A stretch of 40,820 nucleotides of DNA from Thermoplasmata archaeon (GTDB lineage Archaea > Thermoplasmatota > Thermoplasmata > Lutacidiplasmatales > UBA184), in the NCBI GenBank assembly GCA_022750375.1, contig JAKIVU010000003.1, positions 49,779 through 90,598 of the forward strand. The letters are read 5' to 3'. Numbering within the stretch: the stretch's first letter is position 1; each line of letters begins with the position of its first letter. Under the pieces are notes generated by a model. It saw nothing but the letters and a program-made list of their open reading frames with translations, did no database searches and was not told the DNA's origin. The position numbers and the translations under genes were made by a program. Positions 25,483 to 32,899 of this stretch are shown piece after piece.

Positions 25483-25882
25483 CGGTCCCGGTCGCCGGTG
25501 CCACCGGACTCTGGATCTCGATCCAGATCCCGTCCGGGTCTTCCACGAACCCGATCCAGTACTTGCCCGCCTCGAGCCACGGCTCGACGACGACCCGCGC
25601 GCCCATGCGCCGCAGCCGCTCGATCAATGCCCGGGCATCGACGACATCGAGGCCCAGGTGGTCCAGCCCCTCTCCGACCGCATACGGGGTCCCGTAGGGC
25701 GAGTCGCGAGGGTAGACGTTGAGCTCCAGCTGGAAGTGCGATTCCGGGTCCTCGAGACCCACGAACGTGCCGCCGTGGCTCATCTGGCCTCGCCCCCGTT
25801 CCCGGAGGCCCAGCCCCTCGAGGTAGAACCGCAGCGAGCGGTCGAGGTCGGTCACTCGGATCCCGGCGTAGGTGATGCTCAT
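25457..25882 (-). CDS. Glyoxalase/bleomycin-resistance (VOC) family protein
   Basis: A 141-residue VOC-fold protein with two beta-alpha-beta-beta-beta modules. The first opens with ITYAGIRVTDLDRSLRFYLEGL and includes LELN (Glu54). The second opens with GLDHLGLDV (His75) and ends DPDGIWIEIQSP. These His and Glu positions are the usual metal ligands, so it may be a lactoylglutathione lyase-like or methylmalonyl-CoA epimerase-like enzyme; substrate undetermined. The ATG at 25882 starts just before the conserved first strand, although the frame remains open to 25933. The 3' end overlaps rpoP antisense by 26 bases. Confidence 0.88.
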   Translation of the reverse strand: MSITYAGIRVTDLDRSLRFYLEGLGLRERGRGQMSHGGTFVGLEDPESHFQLELNVYPRDSPYGTPYAVGEGLDHLGLDVVDARALIERLRRMGARVVVEPWLEAGKYWIGFVEDPDGIWIEIQSPVAPATGTVSAPSGPS

Positions 25883-25938
25883 CCGTCTCCCCCGAGCCGA
25901 TACACCCGCGTCCCCTATCTCGGTCGCCCTCAATATCC

Positions 25939-25944
25939 CTTAAG
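25939..25944 (+). promoter_or_regulatory. CTTAAG box for the RNase J-like gene
   Basis: Centred about 27 nt before the in-frame GTG at 25969 but only 15 nt before the GTG at 25957. The spacing therefore favours 25969 as the leaderless start. Confidence 0.5.
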
Positions 25945-25968
25945 CCCGGGGCGACGGTGGGGGAGCCC

Positions 25969-27315
25969 GTGACCGGGCCCACCGTGACGTTCCTCGGCGG
26001 CGTCCGCGAGATCGGGGGCAACAAGATCTTGATCGAGGACGGTCCGGACCGGATCCTCTTCGACTTCGGCCCGTCGTTCTCTCCGCGGAAGGAGCAGTTC
26101 TACGTCGACTACCTTCAGCCGCGGTCCGCGAGCCCGGTGCAGGACCTGCTCGAGTTCGAACTGCTCCCGCGCGTGGACGGACTCTATTCCCGTGAGGCGC
26201 TCATGGATTCCGACCTTCCCTACCGGCCCCCCGAGGTGCACGGGATCTTCGTGAGCCACGCCCACGCCGACCACGCCGGCTACCTCAAGCTGGTCGACCC
26301 CGAGATCCCGGTGTATGTCGGGGCCGGGACGCGACGCCTCCTCGACGCGATCGAAACGTCGACTCCCTCGATGAAGTATGGTGAACACGACTGGCGCATC
26401 TTCGCCGACCGCGCCCCGGTCCGGGTGGGCGGACTCGAGGTCGTCCCCTATCCCGTCGACCATTCGGTCCCGTTCGCCTACGGGTTCCTGATACGGACGT
26501 CGGAGGGGACGATCGTCTACACGGGGGACTTTCGCCAGCACGGTCCTCGGGCCGCCGACACGCACGCGTTCCTCGCGGCGGCCGCCGCCGAATCTCCCGC
26601 GGCGTTGCTGATCGAGGGGACCCGCGCGGGTCCCGACCCGCGACGCAACCTCACGGAGACCGGCGTGCGGGACGGGGTCGACCGGGTGCTCGGCGAGGGG
26701 CCGTCGCTCGCCCTCGCGTGCACGTACCCTCGGGACGTCGACCGGCTGCGCACGCTCTACGACGCGGCCCGCGCTGCCGAGCGGGAGCTGGTCGTCTCGG
26801 CGCGGACGGCTCACCTCCTCGCGGAAGTCGCTCCGATGTTCCCGTCGGGGTCGGTACCGGTCGTCGGTCGGTCCCCCGGACTCTCGGTCTACGCGCGGAA
26901 GAAGCGGCGGAACTTCCGCTGGGAGGCGCCGTACCTGTCGGAGGCGATCGGGGCCGACGTCCTCCGCTCCCGGGGGGACCGCTACCTGCTCGCCCTCGAC
27001 CTGATGCACTTCCCCGAGCTGATCGACCTGCGGCCGCCGCGAGGGAGCCCGTTCATCCATTCGATGAGCGAACCGTTCAGCGAGGACGACGTGGACGACC
27101 GGGTGCTCCACAACTGGCTCGACCATTTCGGTCTCGCCTTCCACCAGATGCACGCGAGCGGCCACGCATCGGGCCCGGAGCTCCTCGAGATCGTCCGTGA
27201 GGTCTCCCCGACGTTCGTCTACCCGATCCACACCGAGCATCCCGAGGCGTTCGAGGCGGCCGGCACCCCGGTGCGTTCACCGGCGCTGGGCACGCCGTAC
27301 TCCCTCGCGCGGTGA
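25969..27315 (+). CDS. RNase J-like metallo-beta-lactamase/beta-CASP nuclease
   Basis: A two-domain MBL/beta-CASP protein (448 residues from GTG 25969; an earlier GTG at 25957 adds four). It begins TVTFLGGVREIGGNKILIEDG, the RNase J-type N-terminus. Metal-site motifs are SHAHADHAG, the His in PVDHSVPFAYG, TGDFR, and a C-terminal ASGHAS followed by PIHTEHPE. The beta-CASP insert holds LLIEGT and a variable CTYPRDVDRL segment. Archaeal RNase J is a 5' to 3' exonuclease; I infer an RNA-processing role but the sequence is diverged. RadB follows downstream with its own promoter-like box. Confidence 0.88.
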   Translation: MTGPTVTFLGGVREIGGNKILIEDGPDRILFDFGPSFSPRKEQFYVDYLQPRSASPVQDLLEFELLPRVDGLYSREALMDSDLPYRPPEVHGIFVSHAHADHAGYLKLVDPEIPVYVGAGTRRLLDAIETSTPSMKYGEHDWRIFADRAPVRVGGLEVVPYPVDHSVPFAYGFLIRTSEGTIVYTGDFRQHGPRAADTHAFLAAAAAESPAALLIEGTRAGPDPRRNLTETGVRDGVDRVLGEGPSLALACTYPRDVDRLRTLYDAARAAERELVVSARTAHLLAEVAPMFPSGSVPVVGRSPGLSVYARKKRRNFRWEAPYLSEAIGADVLRSRGDRYLLALDLMHFPELIDLRPPRGSPFIHSMSEPFSEDDVDDRVLHNWLDHFGLAFHQMHASGHASGPELLEIVREVSPTFVYPIHTEHPEAFEAAGTPVRSPALGTPYSLAR

Positions 27316-27332
27316 CGCCCCCGCTCCGAGAG

Positions 27333-27338
27333 ATTAAG
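27333..27338 (+). promoter_or_regulatory. TATA-like box for radB
   Basis: ATTAAG centred about 28 nt before the radB GTG at 27364, just after the RNase J-like stop codon. Confidence 0.5.
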
Positions 27339-27363
27339 GGCCCCCGACTCTCTCGGCGGAAAG

Positions 27364-28053
27364 GTGACGGAAGAGCGGCTCGCGACCGGGATCGCCTCGG
27401 TGGACCGCCTCCTGGGGGGCGGCCTGGAGACGGAGTCGGTCACCGAGGTATACGGCGAGGGCGGGAGCGGAAAGACGCTGTTCTGCCTCGAGGTCGGGAC
27501 GCGGGTCGCCCGCGAGGGTCGGTGGGTCTTCTATGTCGACACCGAGGGGGTCAGCGTGGACCGACTGCGTGCGATCGCGGGGGACGGACTCGAGAAGATC
27601 CTCAAACGATTCCTTCTCTCCACCCCGAAGAGCCTCGAGGAGCAAGGCCGCGCCGTCGCGACCGCGTGCGCCCTGACGCGGGAAGGGAAGCGACCCGTCG
27701 GACTGATCGTGATCGACTCGGCGACGTTCTACTATCGGCTCTCGCTCTCGGGGTCGGACGAGGACGACGCACGTCAGGCGCTGAGCCTCGCGCTCGCGGA
27801 CCTCGTCGTGACCGCGCTCGACGCGCACGTGCCCGTGATCATCACGAACCAGGTCTGGCGCAGCTTGCAGTCGGGAACGCTCGAACCGCTCGGCGGCTCG
27901 TTCCTCAACCACGTGGCGAAAACGATCCTCCGATTCGACCGGCTGCCCGGGCCGCGTCGGCGGGCGGTGCTGTTGAAACATCGTTCCCTTCCCGAGGGCT
28001 CCGCGGAGTTCCGCATCACGAACAGCGGTCTCGAGGGACCCCTCCCGCCGTAG
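27364..28053 (+). CDS. radB: RecA-family recombination paralogue RadB
   Basis: RadB is the euryarchaeal RadA paralogue thought to act as a recombination mediator. The 229-residue product lacks the N-terminal helix-hairpin-helix domain of RadA, as expected. Walker A is GEGGSGKT (residues 31-38), Walker B is VGLIVIDSATFYY, and IITNQVW corresponds to the L2 region. The GTG start at 27364 lies 28 nt after an ATTAAG box and directly before the conserved TGIASVDRLLGGG segment. Confidence 0.95.
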   Translation: MTEERLATGIASVDRLLGGGLETESVTEVYGEGGSGKTLFCLEVGTRVAREGRWVFYVDTEGVSVDRLRAIAGDGLEKILKRFLLSTPKSLEEQGRAVATACALTREGKRPVGLIVIDSATFYYRLSLSGSDEDDARQALSLALADLVVTALDAHVPVIITNQVWRSLQSGTLEPLGGSFLNHVAKTILRFDRLPGPRRRAVLLKHRSLPEGSAEFRITNSGLEGPLPP

Positions 28054-28090
28054 TGTTTCATCCCCTCCCCCGGTCCGGGAGTGCAACGGA

Positions 28091-28097
28091 CATAAGG
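28091..28097 (+). promoter_or_regulatory. TATA-like box for ogt
   Basis: CATAAGG centred about 26 nt before the ATG at 28119, consistent with a leaderless message. Confidence 0.5.
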
Positions 28098-28118
28098 TCG
28101 AACGACCTACGAACCTAC

Positions 28119-28709
28119 ATGCCGGCCGCGCTCGAGTTCGCGGACGTGCCGACGCAGATCGGTACGTTCCGCATCGCCTATCAGGGGTCGACCGTCTGCG
28201 TCGTCGACCTGTTGGAACACGGACGGAAGCAAACGGGTACTCCGCTCGGCGCCGTACGCCGCAAGCCCCCGTTCCCGTCCGAGAGCCCTCCCCGCCAACT
28301 GCAGGAGTATTTCCGGGGAGACCGGACGGCATTCGACCTGGACGTCAACCCCGACACGGCGTCGGAGTTCGACCGGGCGATCTGGAAGATCCTACGCGCC
28401 GTCCCCGCGGGAAAGACGATCAGCTACTCCGAGCTCGGCCGCCGGTCGGGCCATCCCGCCTCGGCGAGGGCGGTCGGAGGGGCCATGGCGCGTAACCCGA
28501 TCCCGATCGTGATCCCGTGCCACCGGGTCATCGGTACCGAGGGGTCGATCACGGGCTTCGGTCTCGGGCTCTGGCGCAAGCGATGGCTGCTCGACCTCGA
28601 GGGAGCCTGGCCGATCCGTTCCCGGTCGGCGGAGGGGCCACGCCACAAGGGTCAGCGTACGCTGGATGGCTCCTCCCACGAGGAGCGAAAGGGACCGCGA
28701 TCGAAATAG
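28119..28709 (+). CDS. ogt: Methylated-DNA--protein-cysteine methyltransferase
   Basis: Suicide repair protein that takes the alkyl group from O6-methylguanine onto its own cysteine. The 196-residue product has a small N-terminal domain, then FDRAIWKILRAVPAGKTISY, the wHTH-type GHPASARAVGGAMARNP with the flipping arginine, and the active site IPCHRVIG with Cys134. GFGLGLWRKRWLLDLE closes the conserved part. The last 35 residues are basic and unlike the family core, and may be a poorly conserved tail. The ATG at 28119 is set by the box 26 nt upstream. The stop codon lies inside the left arm of a strong hairpin. Confidence 0.94.
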   Translation: MPAALEFADVPTQIGTFRIAYQGSTVCVVDLLEHGRKQTGTPLGAVRRKPPFPSESPPRQLQEYFRGDRTAFDLDVNPDTASEFDRAIWKILRAVPAGKTISYSELGRRSGHPASARAVGGAMARNPIPIVIPCHRVIGTEGSITGFGLGLWRKRWLLDLEGAWPIRSRSAEGPRHKGQRTLDGSSHEERKGPRSK

Positions 28710-28735
28710 CTACTACGTCACGTAGTAGCTTCGAT
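28700..28735. repeat. Strong inverted repeat at the end of ogt (hairpin 1)
   Basis: AGCTACTACG (28708-28717), TCA, CGTAGTAGCT (28721-28730) is a perfect 10-bp stem. It is lengthened by ATCGA (28700-28704) pairing with TCGAT (28731-28735) around a 3-base AAT bulge. The ogt TAG stop is inside the stem. No T-tract follows, so it is not a simple intrinsic terminator. Confidence 0.8.
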
Positions 28736-28853
28736 GGATCAACGTGCTACAGCCTGTAACCGGTTTGGCGCGGTAAACCTACTATGAACCGTAGTAGGTT
28801 ATCTGGTTCCGATACAGCTCTCGTCGATTGGACGGGGTCGAGCGCGTTCGGGT
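28736..28853. other. Gap between convergent ogt and EF-2 genes, rich in palindromes
   Basis: Besides hairpin 2, this gap holds TACAG-C-CTGTA (28748-28758) and the perfect palindrome AACCGGTT (28758-28765). No open frame, tRNA or T-rich terminator was found. A small structured RNA or a transcript-end element is possible. Confidence 0.4.
28772..28803. repeat. Second matching inverted repeat between ogt and the EF-2 gene (hairpin 2)
   Basis: AACCTACTATG (28776-28786), AAC, CGTAGTAGGTT (28790-28800) forms an 11-bp stem with one T/G position and a 3-nt loop. It can be extended by GGT/ATC pairs around one bulged A. The CTACTA-YG core, the 3-nt loop and the CGTAGTAG arm match hairpin 1, whose centre is 69 bp away. 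Confidence 0.78.
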
Positions 28854-31055
28854 CTATCCCGCGTAGTAGGCGGCGTCGTACGGTTCGGGCTTGAGTCCGC
28901 GCCGTTGGCGGATCTCGGCGACGACCTTGGGCTGCAACTCGCCCGGGACCGGTTCGAAGCCCATCGACTCGGTCGACCAGAGCACCTTCCCCGCGGTCGC
29001 GCTCCGGATGTCGGAGGCGAAACCGAACAGTTCCGCGACGGGAACCTTCGCGATCACGGTCTGCAGGTCCCCGACGCTCGTCATGTCCTGGATCTCCCCG
29101 CGGCGACGCTGCAGTTCGCGGGTCGCTCCGGCGAGCACCTCCTGCGGAACGTTGACGGTGACCTTCTGGAACGGCTCGAGGAGCATGCGGTCCCCGAGGA
29201 CCATCGCCCCGTAGATCCCGGAGCGGGCCGCAGGGATGGTTTGGGCGGGCCCGCGGTGGATCGAGTCCTCGTGGAGCTTCGCATCCACGAGGCGGACCTT
29301 CAGCCCGTAGACCTTCTCGTTGGCGAGCGGCCCCCGGTTGACGGCCTCCTTGAAGGCATCCACGACGAGGTCCATCGTTTCGTTGAGGTTCTGGATCCCC
29401 TTCGTCACATCGAAGAGGATGTTCGTGCCCTCGACGGCCGTGATCCCGCGGGCTTCATCACGGCTGATCCCGAGGGCGACGAGCTTCGCAATGAGGGTCT
29501 TGGTGTCCTTGAACGACTTCCCCTGCGGGATCTCGCCGTCCTTGACCGCCTGGACCACGGCGGCGGGCAACGCCTCGACTTCGAAGTAGAACTTGTTGTG
29601 CTTGTTGGGAGACTTCCCTTCGAACGGACCGCCCGCGTGCTTCACGAGCTCGCGGTAGACCACGATCGGCTTCGACGCCTCGATCTCGACCTTGTAATCG
29701 TTGATGATCCGGAACTGGGTGATCTCGAGGTGGAGCTCTCCCATCCCGGAGAGCAGATGCTCGCCGGTCTCCTGATTGATCTCGACCCGAAGGCTGGCGT
29801 CCTCCTTGCCGACCTTGCGCATCGTCTCGATCAGCTTCGGGAGGTCGGCCATTCGCTTCGGTTCGATCGCGACGGTGACGACCGGCTCGGACACGTGGCG
29901 GATCTCTTCGAACGCGACCATCTCGGGAGACGTGGACGTCGTCGTTCCCGCGAACGCATCGGTGAGGCCGATGACGGCGCCGATGTTGCCGGCGGTGACC
30001 TCCTCGACCATGAGGCGCTCCGGCCCCATGAACAGCGACACGTGCTGGATCCGATTCTTGAGTTTCGTTCCGATGATCTGGAGTTCCATCCCCTTTTGGA
30101 GGCGGCCGGAGAAGACGCGTCCGGTGGCGATCTCCCCCGCGTTCGGGTCCATCGTGATGTCGGTGACCATGAAGGCGGTCGGGCCCTCGGTGTCCGTGTT
30201 CAACATCGCCTGGCCGATCGGAGTTCCGATGTCCCCCTTCCAGATGTTCGGGATCCGGTACTTCTGGGCGACGTGAGGGCTCGGAAGATGACGGATGACC
30301 ATGTCGAAGATCACGTCGTTGATCTTGGCCTTCTGCGCGATCTCCTTCGTACGTCCGGAGTTCACATACTCGATGATGTCGGGGAACTTGACACCTGTGC
30401 GCTGCATGTACGGCACGCTGATCGCCCAGTTGTCGTAGCCCGAGCCGAACGCCACCGAGCCGTCGCGGGGGTCGACGGACCAGTCGTCGACGAACTCTTC
30501 GGGCGCCATCTTGCGGATGAGCTCGTTGACCTCGGAAATGATCGCCGCGAACCGCTTCTGAAGGGCATCGGAGGTGAGCTGGAGCTCCTTGATCGCGCGG
30601 TCGACCTTGTTGATGAAGAGGACCGGCTTCACTTTCTCCCGTAGCGCCTGTCGCAGCACGGTCTCGGTCTGCGCCATCACGCCCTCGACGGCGCAGACGA
30701 CGACCACGGCCCCGTCGACCGCACGCATCGCCCGCGTGACGTCCCCACCGAAATCGACGTGGCCCGGCGTGTCGATGAGGTTGATCAGGTAATTCTCCTT
30801 CTCGTACTCGTGGACGATCGTGACGTCCGCGTTGTTGATCGTCAGCAGCCGTGCCTGCTCCTGTTCGTCGAAGTTGAGGAGGAGCTGCTTTCCCGCGAGC
30901 TCGTTCGAGATCATGCCCGCGGCCGCGAGCAGGTTGTCGGAGAGCGTCGTCTTGCCGTGGTGGATGTGGGCGACGATACCGATGTTGCGGATCTTGTCGA
31001 TGCTCCGCATCATCTCGGGAATGGCCTTCGCCAGTTCCGCCCGAATGTGGGTCAT
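28854..31055 (-). CDS. fusA: Archaeal translation elongation factor 2
   Basis: GTPase that drives ribosomal translocation. The 733-residue protein has all EF-2 domains: G3 DTPGHVDFGG, G4 NKVD, SGMGELHLE in domain III, and HEDSIHRGPAQ in domain IV with the diphthamide-site His600. The C-terminus ends in EPYDAAYYAG. Two G-domain motifs are unusual. The P-loop reads AHIHHGKT (residues 29-36), with His32 where most EF-2 and EF-G proteins have Asp. Switch I reads ARLLTI (68-73) where RGITI is usual; the Mg-binding Thr72 is kept. VMAQTE also replaces the common VMPQTE. The gene is last in the order uS12-uS7-EF-2, 22 nt after uS7. The ATG at 31055 is the first in the frame. Confidence 0.97.
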   Translation of the reverse strand: MTHIRAELAKAIPEMMRSIDKIRNIGIVAHIHHGKTTLSDNLLAAAGMISNELAGKQLLLNFDEQEQARLLTINNADVTIVHEYEKENYLINLIDTPGHVDFGGDVTRAMRAVDGAVVVVCAVEGVMAQTETVLRQALREKVKPVLFINKVDRAIKELQLTSDALQKRFAAIISEVNELIRKMAPEEFVDDWSVDPRDGSVAFGSGYDNWAISVPYMQRTGVKFPDIIEYVNSGRTKEIAQKAKINDVIFDMVIRHLPSPHVAQKYRIPNIWKGDIGTPIGQAMLNTDTEGPTAFMVTDITMDPNAGEIATGRVFSGRLQKGMELQIIGTKLKNRIQHVSLFMGPERLMVEEVTAGNIGAVIGLTDAFAGTTTSTSPEMVAFEEIRHVSEPVVTVAIEPKRMADLPKLIETMRKVGKEDASLRVEINQETGEHLLSGMGELHLEITQFRIINDYKVEIEASKPIVVYRELVKHAGGPFEGKSPNKHNKFYFEVEALPAAVVQAVKDGEIPQGKSFKDTKTLIAKLVALGISRDEARGITAVEGTNILFDVTKGIQNLNETMDLVVDAFKEAVNRGPLANEKVYGLKVRLVDAKLHEDSIHRGPAQTIPAARSGIYGAMVLGDRMLLEPFQKVTVNVPQEVLAGATRELQRRRGEIQDMTSVGDLQTVIAKVPVAELFGFASDIRSATAGKVLWSTESMGFEPVPGELQPKVVAEIRQRRGLKPEPYDAAYYAG

Positions 31056-31077
31056 GTTCGCGGGTTCCTCCGGAACC

Positions 31078-31740
31078 TCAGCGCGCCGACTGAGCGACGC
31101 GCTCGACTTCTTCCTTGCGCCCGACGGCGTAGCTCGTGAGGTTGCCCTTCGCGGCCAGGCTGATCTCGTCCGCGAGGCAGGTGTGGATCGGTTTCGTGGA
31201 TTTTCGGGACGCCGTGATCGCGCCCTGAGCGAGGTTGCGGATCGCCACGTTGAGCCGGCGAACGGGTGACGCGTCCACGGCCCGCGGGACGCTGATGCCG
31301 CCGAATTGGAGTCGAGTGACCTCTTCGCGAGGAGACGCGTTCTCCACGGCGTCGACCAGGAGCTGGAGCGGGTTCTTTCCTTCCTTCTTGGCGAGCTCGT
31401 CGAACGCCTTCCGGACGGTCGCGAGCGCCTTCGACTTCTTGCCGGTGAACTTCCCGCCTTTCATGAGGTGGTTGGCGAGGCGCTCCACCAGGTGCATCCG
31501 CGTTTTGAGGAACGGTTTCCCGGAGAGCCGTCCTTCGCTGTGCGGGGAGTACACTGGGTGAAGGTAGAGGTACGGGAGGAGTCCTACGTCGTGCACCTCG
31601 AGGCCCTCGTACGGGTACTTCCCGAAGAGCGGGGGAACGGGGAACGGTGAAGGGGCCGCCGGCTGGGGTCGTTGAACGATCGGGCCGGTGTCCTCGCCCG
31701 ACGGGTCCGGGGGCAGCATCGGCTCGGGGGTCCCGCTCAT
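31078..31740 (-). CDS. rps7: 30S ribosomal protein uS7
   Basis: A 220-residue uS7, primary binder of the 3' major domain of 16S rRNA. The first 35 residues are Pro-rich and variable. Then come the archaeal [13 protein letters not shown] segment, [12 protein letters not shown], the [18 protein letters not shown] region, [19 protein letters not shown], and the C-terminal [21 protein letters not shown]. The start ATG overlaps the uS12 stop (ATGA at 31737-31740), giving translational coupling in the uS12-uS7 pair, the standard archaeal order. Confidence 0.98.
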   Translation of the reverse strand: MSGTPEPMLPPDPSGEDTGPIVQRPQPAAPSPFPVPPLFGKYPYEGLEVHDVGLLPYLYLHPVYSPHSEGRLSGKPFLKTRMHLVERLANHLMKGGKFTGKKSKALATVRKAFDELAKKEGKNPLQLLVDAVENASPREEVTRLQFGGISVPRAVDASPVRRLNVAIRNLAQGAITASRKSTKPIHTCLADEISLAAKGNLTSYAVGRKEEVERVAQSAR

Positions 31741-32171
31741 CGTGCCGGCTTCTCCTTGCGTCCGCGGACGAGCTCGTCCAGCGACACGCCGTTGACCTGA
31801 ATGACCTTGTAACGTACCCCGGGGATATCTCCGTACGACCGCCCCATCCGGCCCCCGATCCCCTCGACGAGTACCTCGTCGTGTTCATCGATGAAATTGA
31901 TGGCCCCGTCCCCGACCGCGAACGCCGTGACCTGACGACCGTTCTTGATCAGTTGCACCTTGATGCACTTACGGATGGCCGAGTTCGGCTGCTTCGCCTC
32001 GACACCGACCTTTTCGAGCACAATCCCACGGGCCTGGGGAGCTCCCTCGAGCGGGTCCGAGCGCTCCTTGAGATGCAGTGTACGGCGTTTGTAGTAGCGG
32101 TCCGACCAGCGTCGCCGCTGGCGGAGCGAGGCGAGGCGACCTGCAGTGTTGATACCGGACGGGGGCGGCAT
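31737..32171 (-). CDS. rps12: 30S ribosomal protein uS12
   Basis: A 144-residue uS12, part of the decoding centre. The conserved [19 protein letters not shown] loop (split around residues 60-78) and [19 protein letters not shown] are clear. It is the first gene of the uS12-uS7-EF-2 unit. The upstream genes common in other archaea (eL30 and nusA, after the RNA polymerase genes) are absent; a uracil-DNA glycosylase faces away on the other strand instead. Confidence 0.98.
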   Translation of the reverse strand: MPPPSGINTAGRLASLRQRRRWSDRYYKRRTLHLKERSDPLEGAPQARGIVLEKVGVEAKQPNSAIRKCIKVQLIKNGRQVTAFAVGDGAINFIDEHDEVLVEGIGGRMGRSYGDIPGVRYKVIQVNGVSLDELVRGRKEKPAR

Positions 32172-32204
32172 GGGGGCCGAAGAGGCCGAGCCACTGGGAG
32201 GCCC

Positions 32205-32212
32205 TATTTAAG
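32205..32212. promoter_or_regulatory. Shared TATTTAAG box between rps12 and the uracil-DNA glycosylase gene
   Basis: TATTTAAG lies midway, about 38 nt from both the rps12 ATG (minus) and the udg ATG (plus). It is the only AT-rich element in the 76-nt divergent gap and could act in both directions. Confidence 0.5.
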
Positions 32213-32247
32213 GTTCGGCCCGACTCCGCCTCGGGGAGAGGGGAACG

Positions 32248-32868
32248 ATGGGCCGACGGAGCGTGAGCGCCCGATTTTCGACGCCGCGCTCGGTTCGACA
32301 CCCCCCGGAGAAGATCGTGGCGTGGCAAGTGCTCTCGAACGAGATACGGGCCTGTGTTCTCTGCTCCCTGCACCAGACCCGGACGCAGGCCGTGGTGTAC
32401 CGGGGAACTCTCGCGCCGACGGTGCTCTTCGTCGGGGAAGCTCCCGGAGTCGCGGAGGACCTCGCAGGAATCCCGTTCGTGGGGCGATCGGGTCAACGAT
32501 TGGATGTTGCGATCGGCCAAGTCGGGTTGACGGTGGACGAATTCGGGGTGCTGAACCTTCTCAAGTGTCACCCGCCGAAGAACCGATTCGACCGTGCCGC
32601 GGAGCGAGCGTGTCGTCCGTACCTCGATCGCCAGATCGCGTTCCTCGGCCCGAAGGTCCTGGTGCCCCTCGGCTCCCACGCCTTCCACGCCTTGGCTCCC
32701 GAGGGTCCCCCGATCCTCACCGCTGCGGGTCAGCCGTATCCCCAAGAGGGACCGTCGCTGTTCCCACTGATCCACCCCGCCGCGGCGATGCGCTCTCGGA
32801 GACTCGCGGAACGGTGGGACCGAGACGTCGTCGCGCTCGGACGGTGGCTCCGAGGCCGCACCGAGTAA
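32248..32868 (+). CDS. udg: Family 4 uracil-DNA glycosylase
   Basis: Removes uracil from deaminated DNA and starts base excision repair. The 206-residue protein has the family 4 plan: four iron-sulfur cysteines (Cys36 and Cys39 in CVLC, Cys107 in KCHPP, Cys122 in ACRPYL), the active-site GEAPGVAEDLAGIPFVGRSG (residues 63-82), LLKCHPPKNR, and the late LIHPAAAMR motif. The ATG at 32248 comes after a purine-rich stretch; a GTG at 32263 is possible. It is followed 31 nt later by PolB. Confidence 0.96.
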   Translation: MGRRSVSARFSTPRSVRHPPEKIVAWQVLSNEIRACVLCSLHQTRTQAVVYRGTLAPTVLFVGEAPGVAEDLAGIPFVGRSGQRLDVAIGQVGLTVDEFGVLNLLKCHPPKNRFDRAAERACRPYLDRQIAFLGPKVLVPLGSHAFHALAPEGPPILTAAGQPYPQEGPSLFPLIHPAAAMRSRRLAERWDRDVVALGRWLRGRTE

Positions 32869-32872
32869 CGCG

Positions 32873-32878
32873 TTTAAC
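32873..32878 (+). promoter_or_regulatory. TTTAAC box for the family B polymerase gene
   Basis: Centred 25 nt before the GTG at 32900 and directly after the udg stop codon, so polB is probably transcribed, leaderless, from its own start site. Confidence 0.5.
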
Positions 32879-32899
32879 TCGGACCGGGCTCGCGAGAAC

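Noticed and set aside
28736-28853. A tRNA-like GGTTCCGATAC near 28804-28814.
   Set aside because: No acceptor, D or anticodon stems could be placed around it; the T-loop consensus is also wrong.
28905-30644. A 579-codon plus-strand frame opposite the EF-2 gene.
   Set aside because: The composition is dominated by Asp, Leu, Glu and Val repeats that mirror EF-2 codons; no independent motif or promoter.
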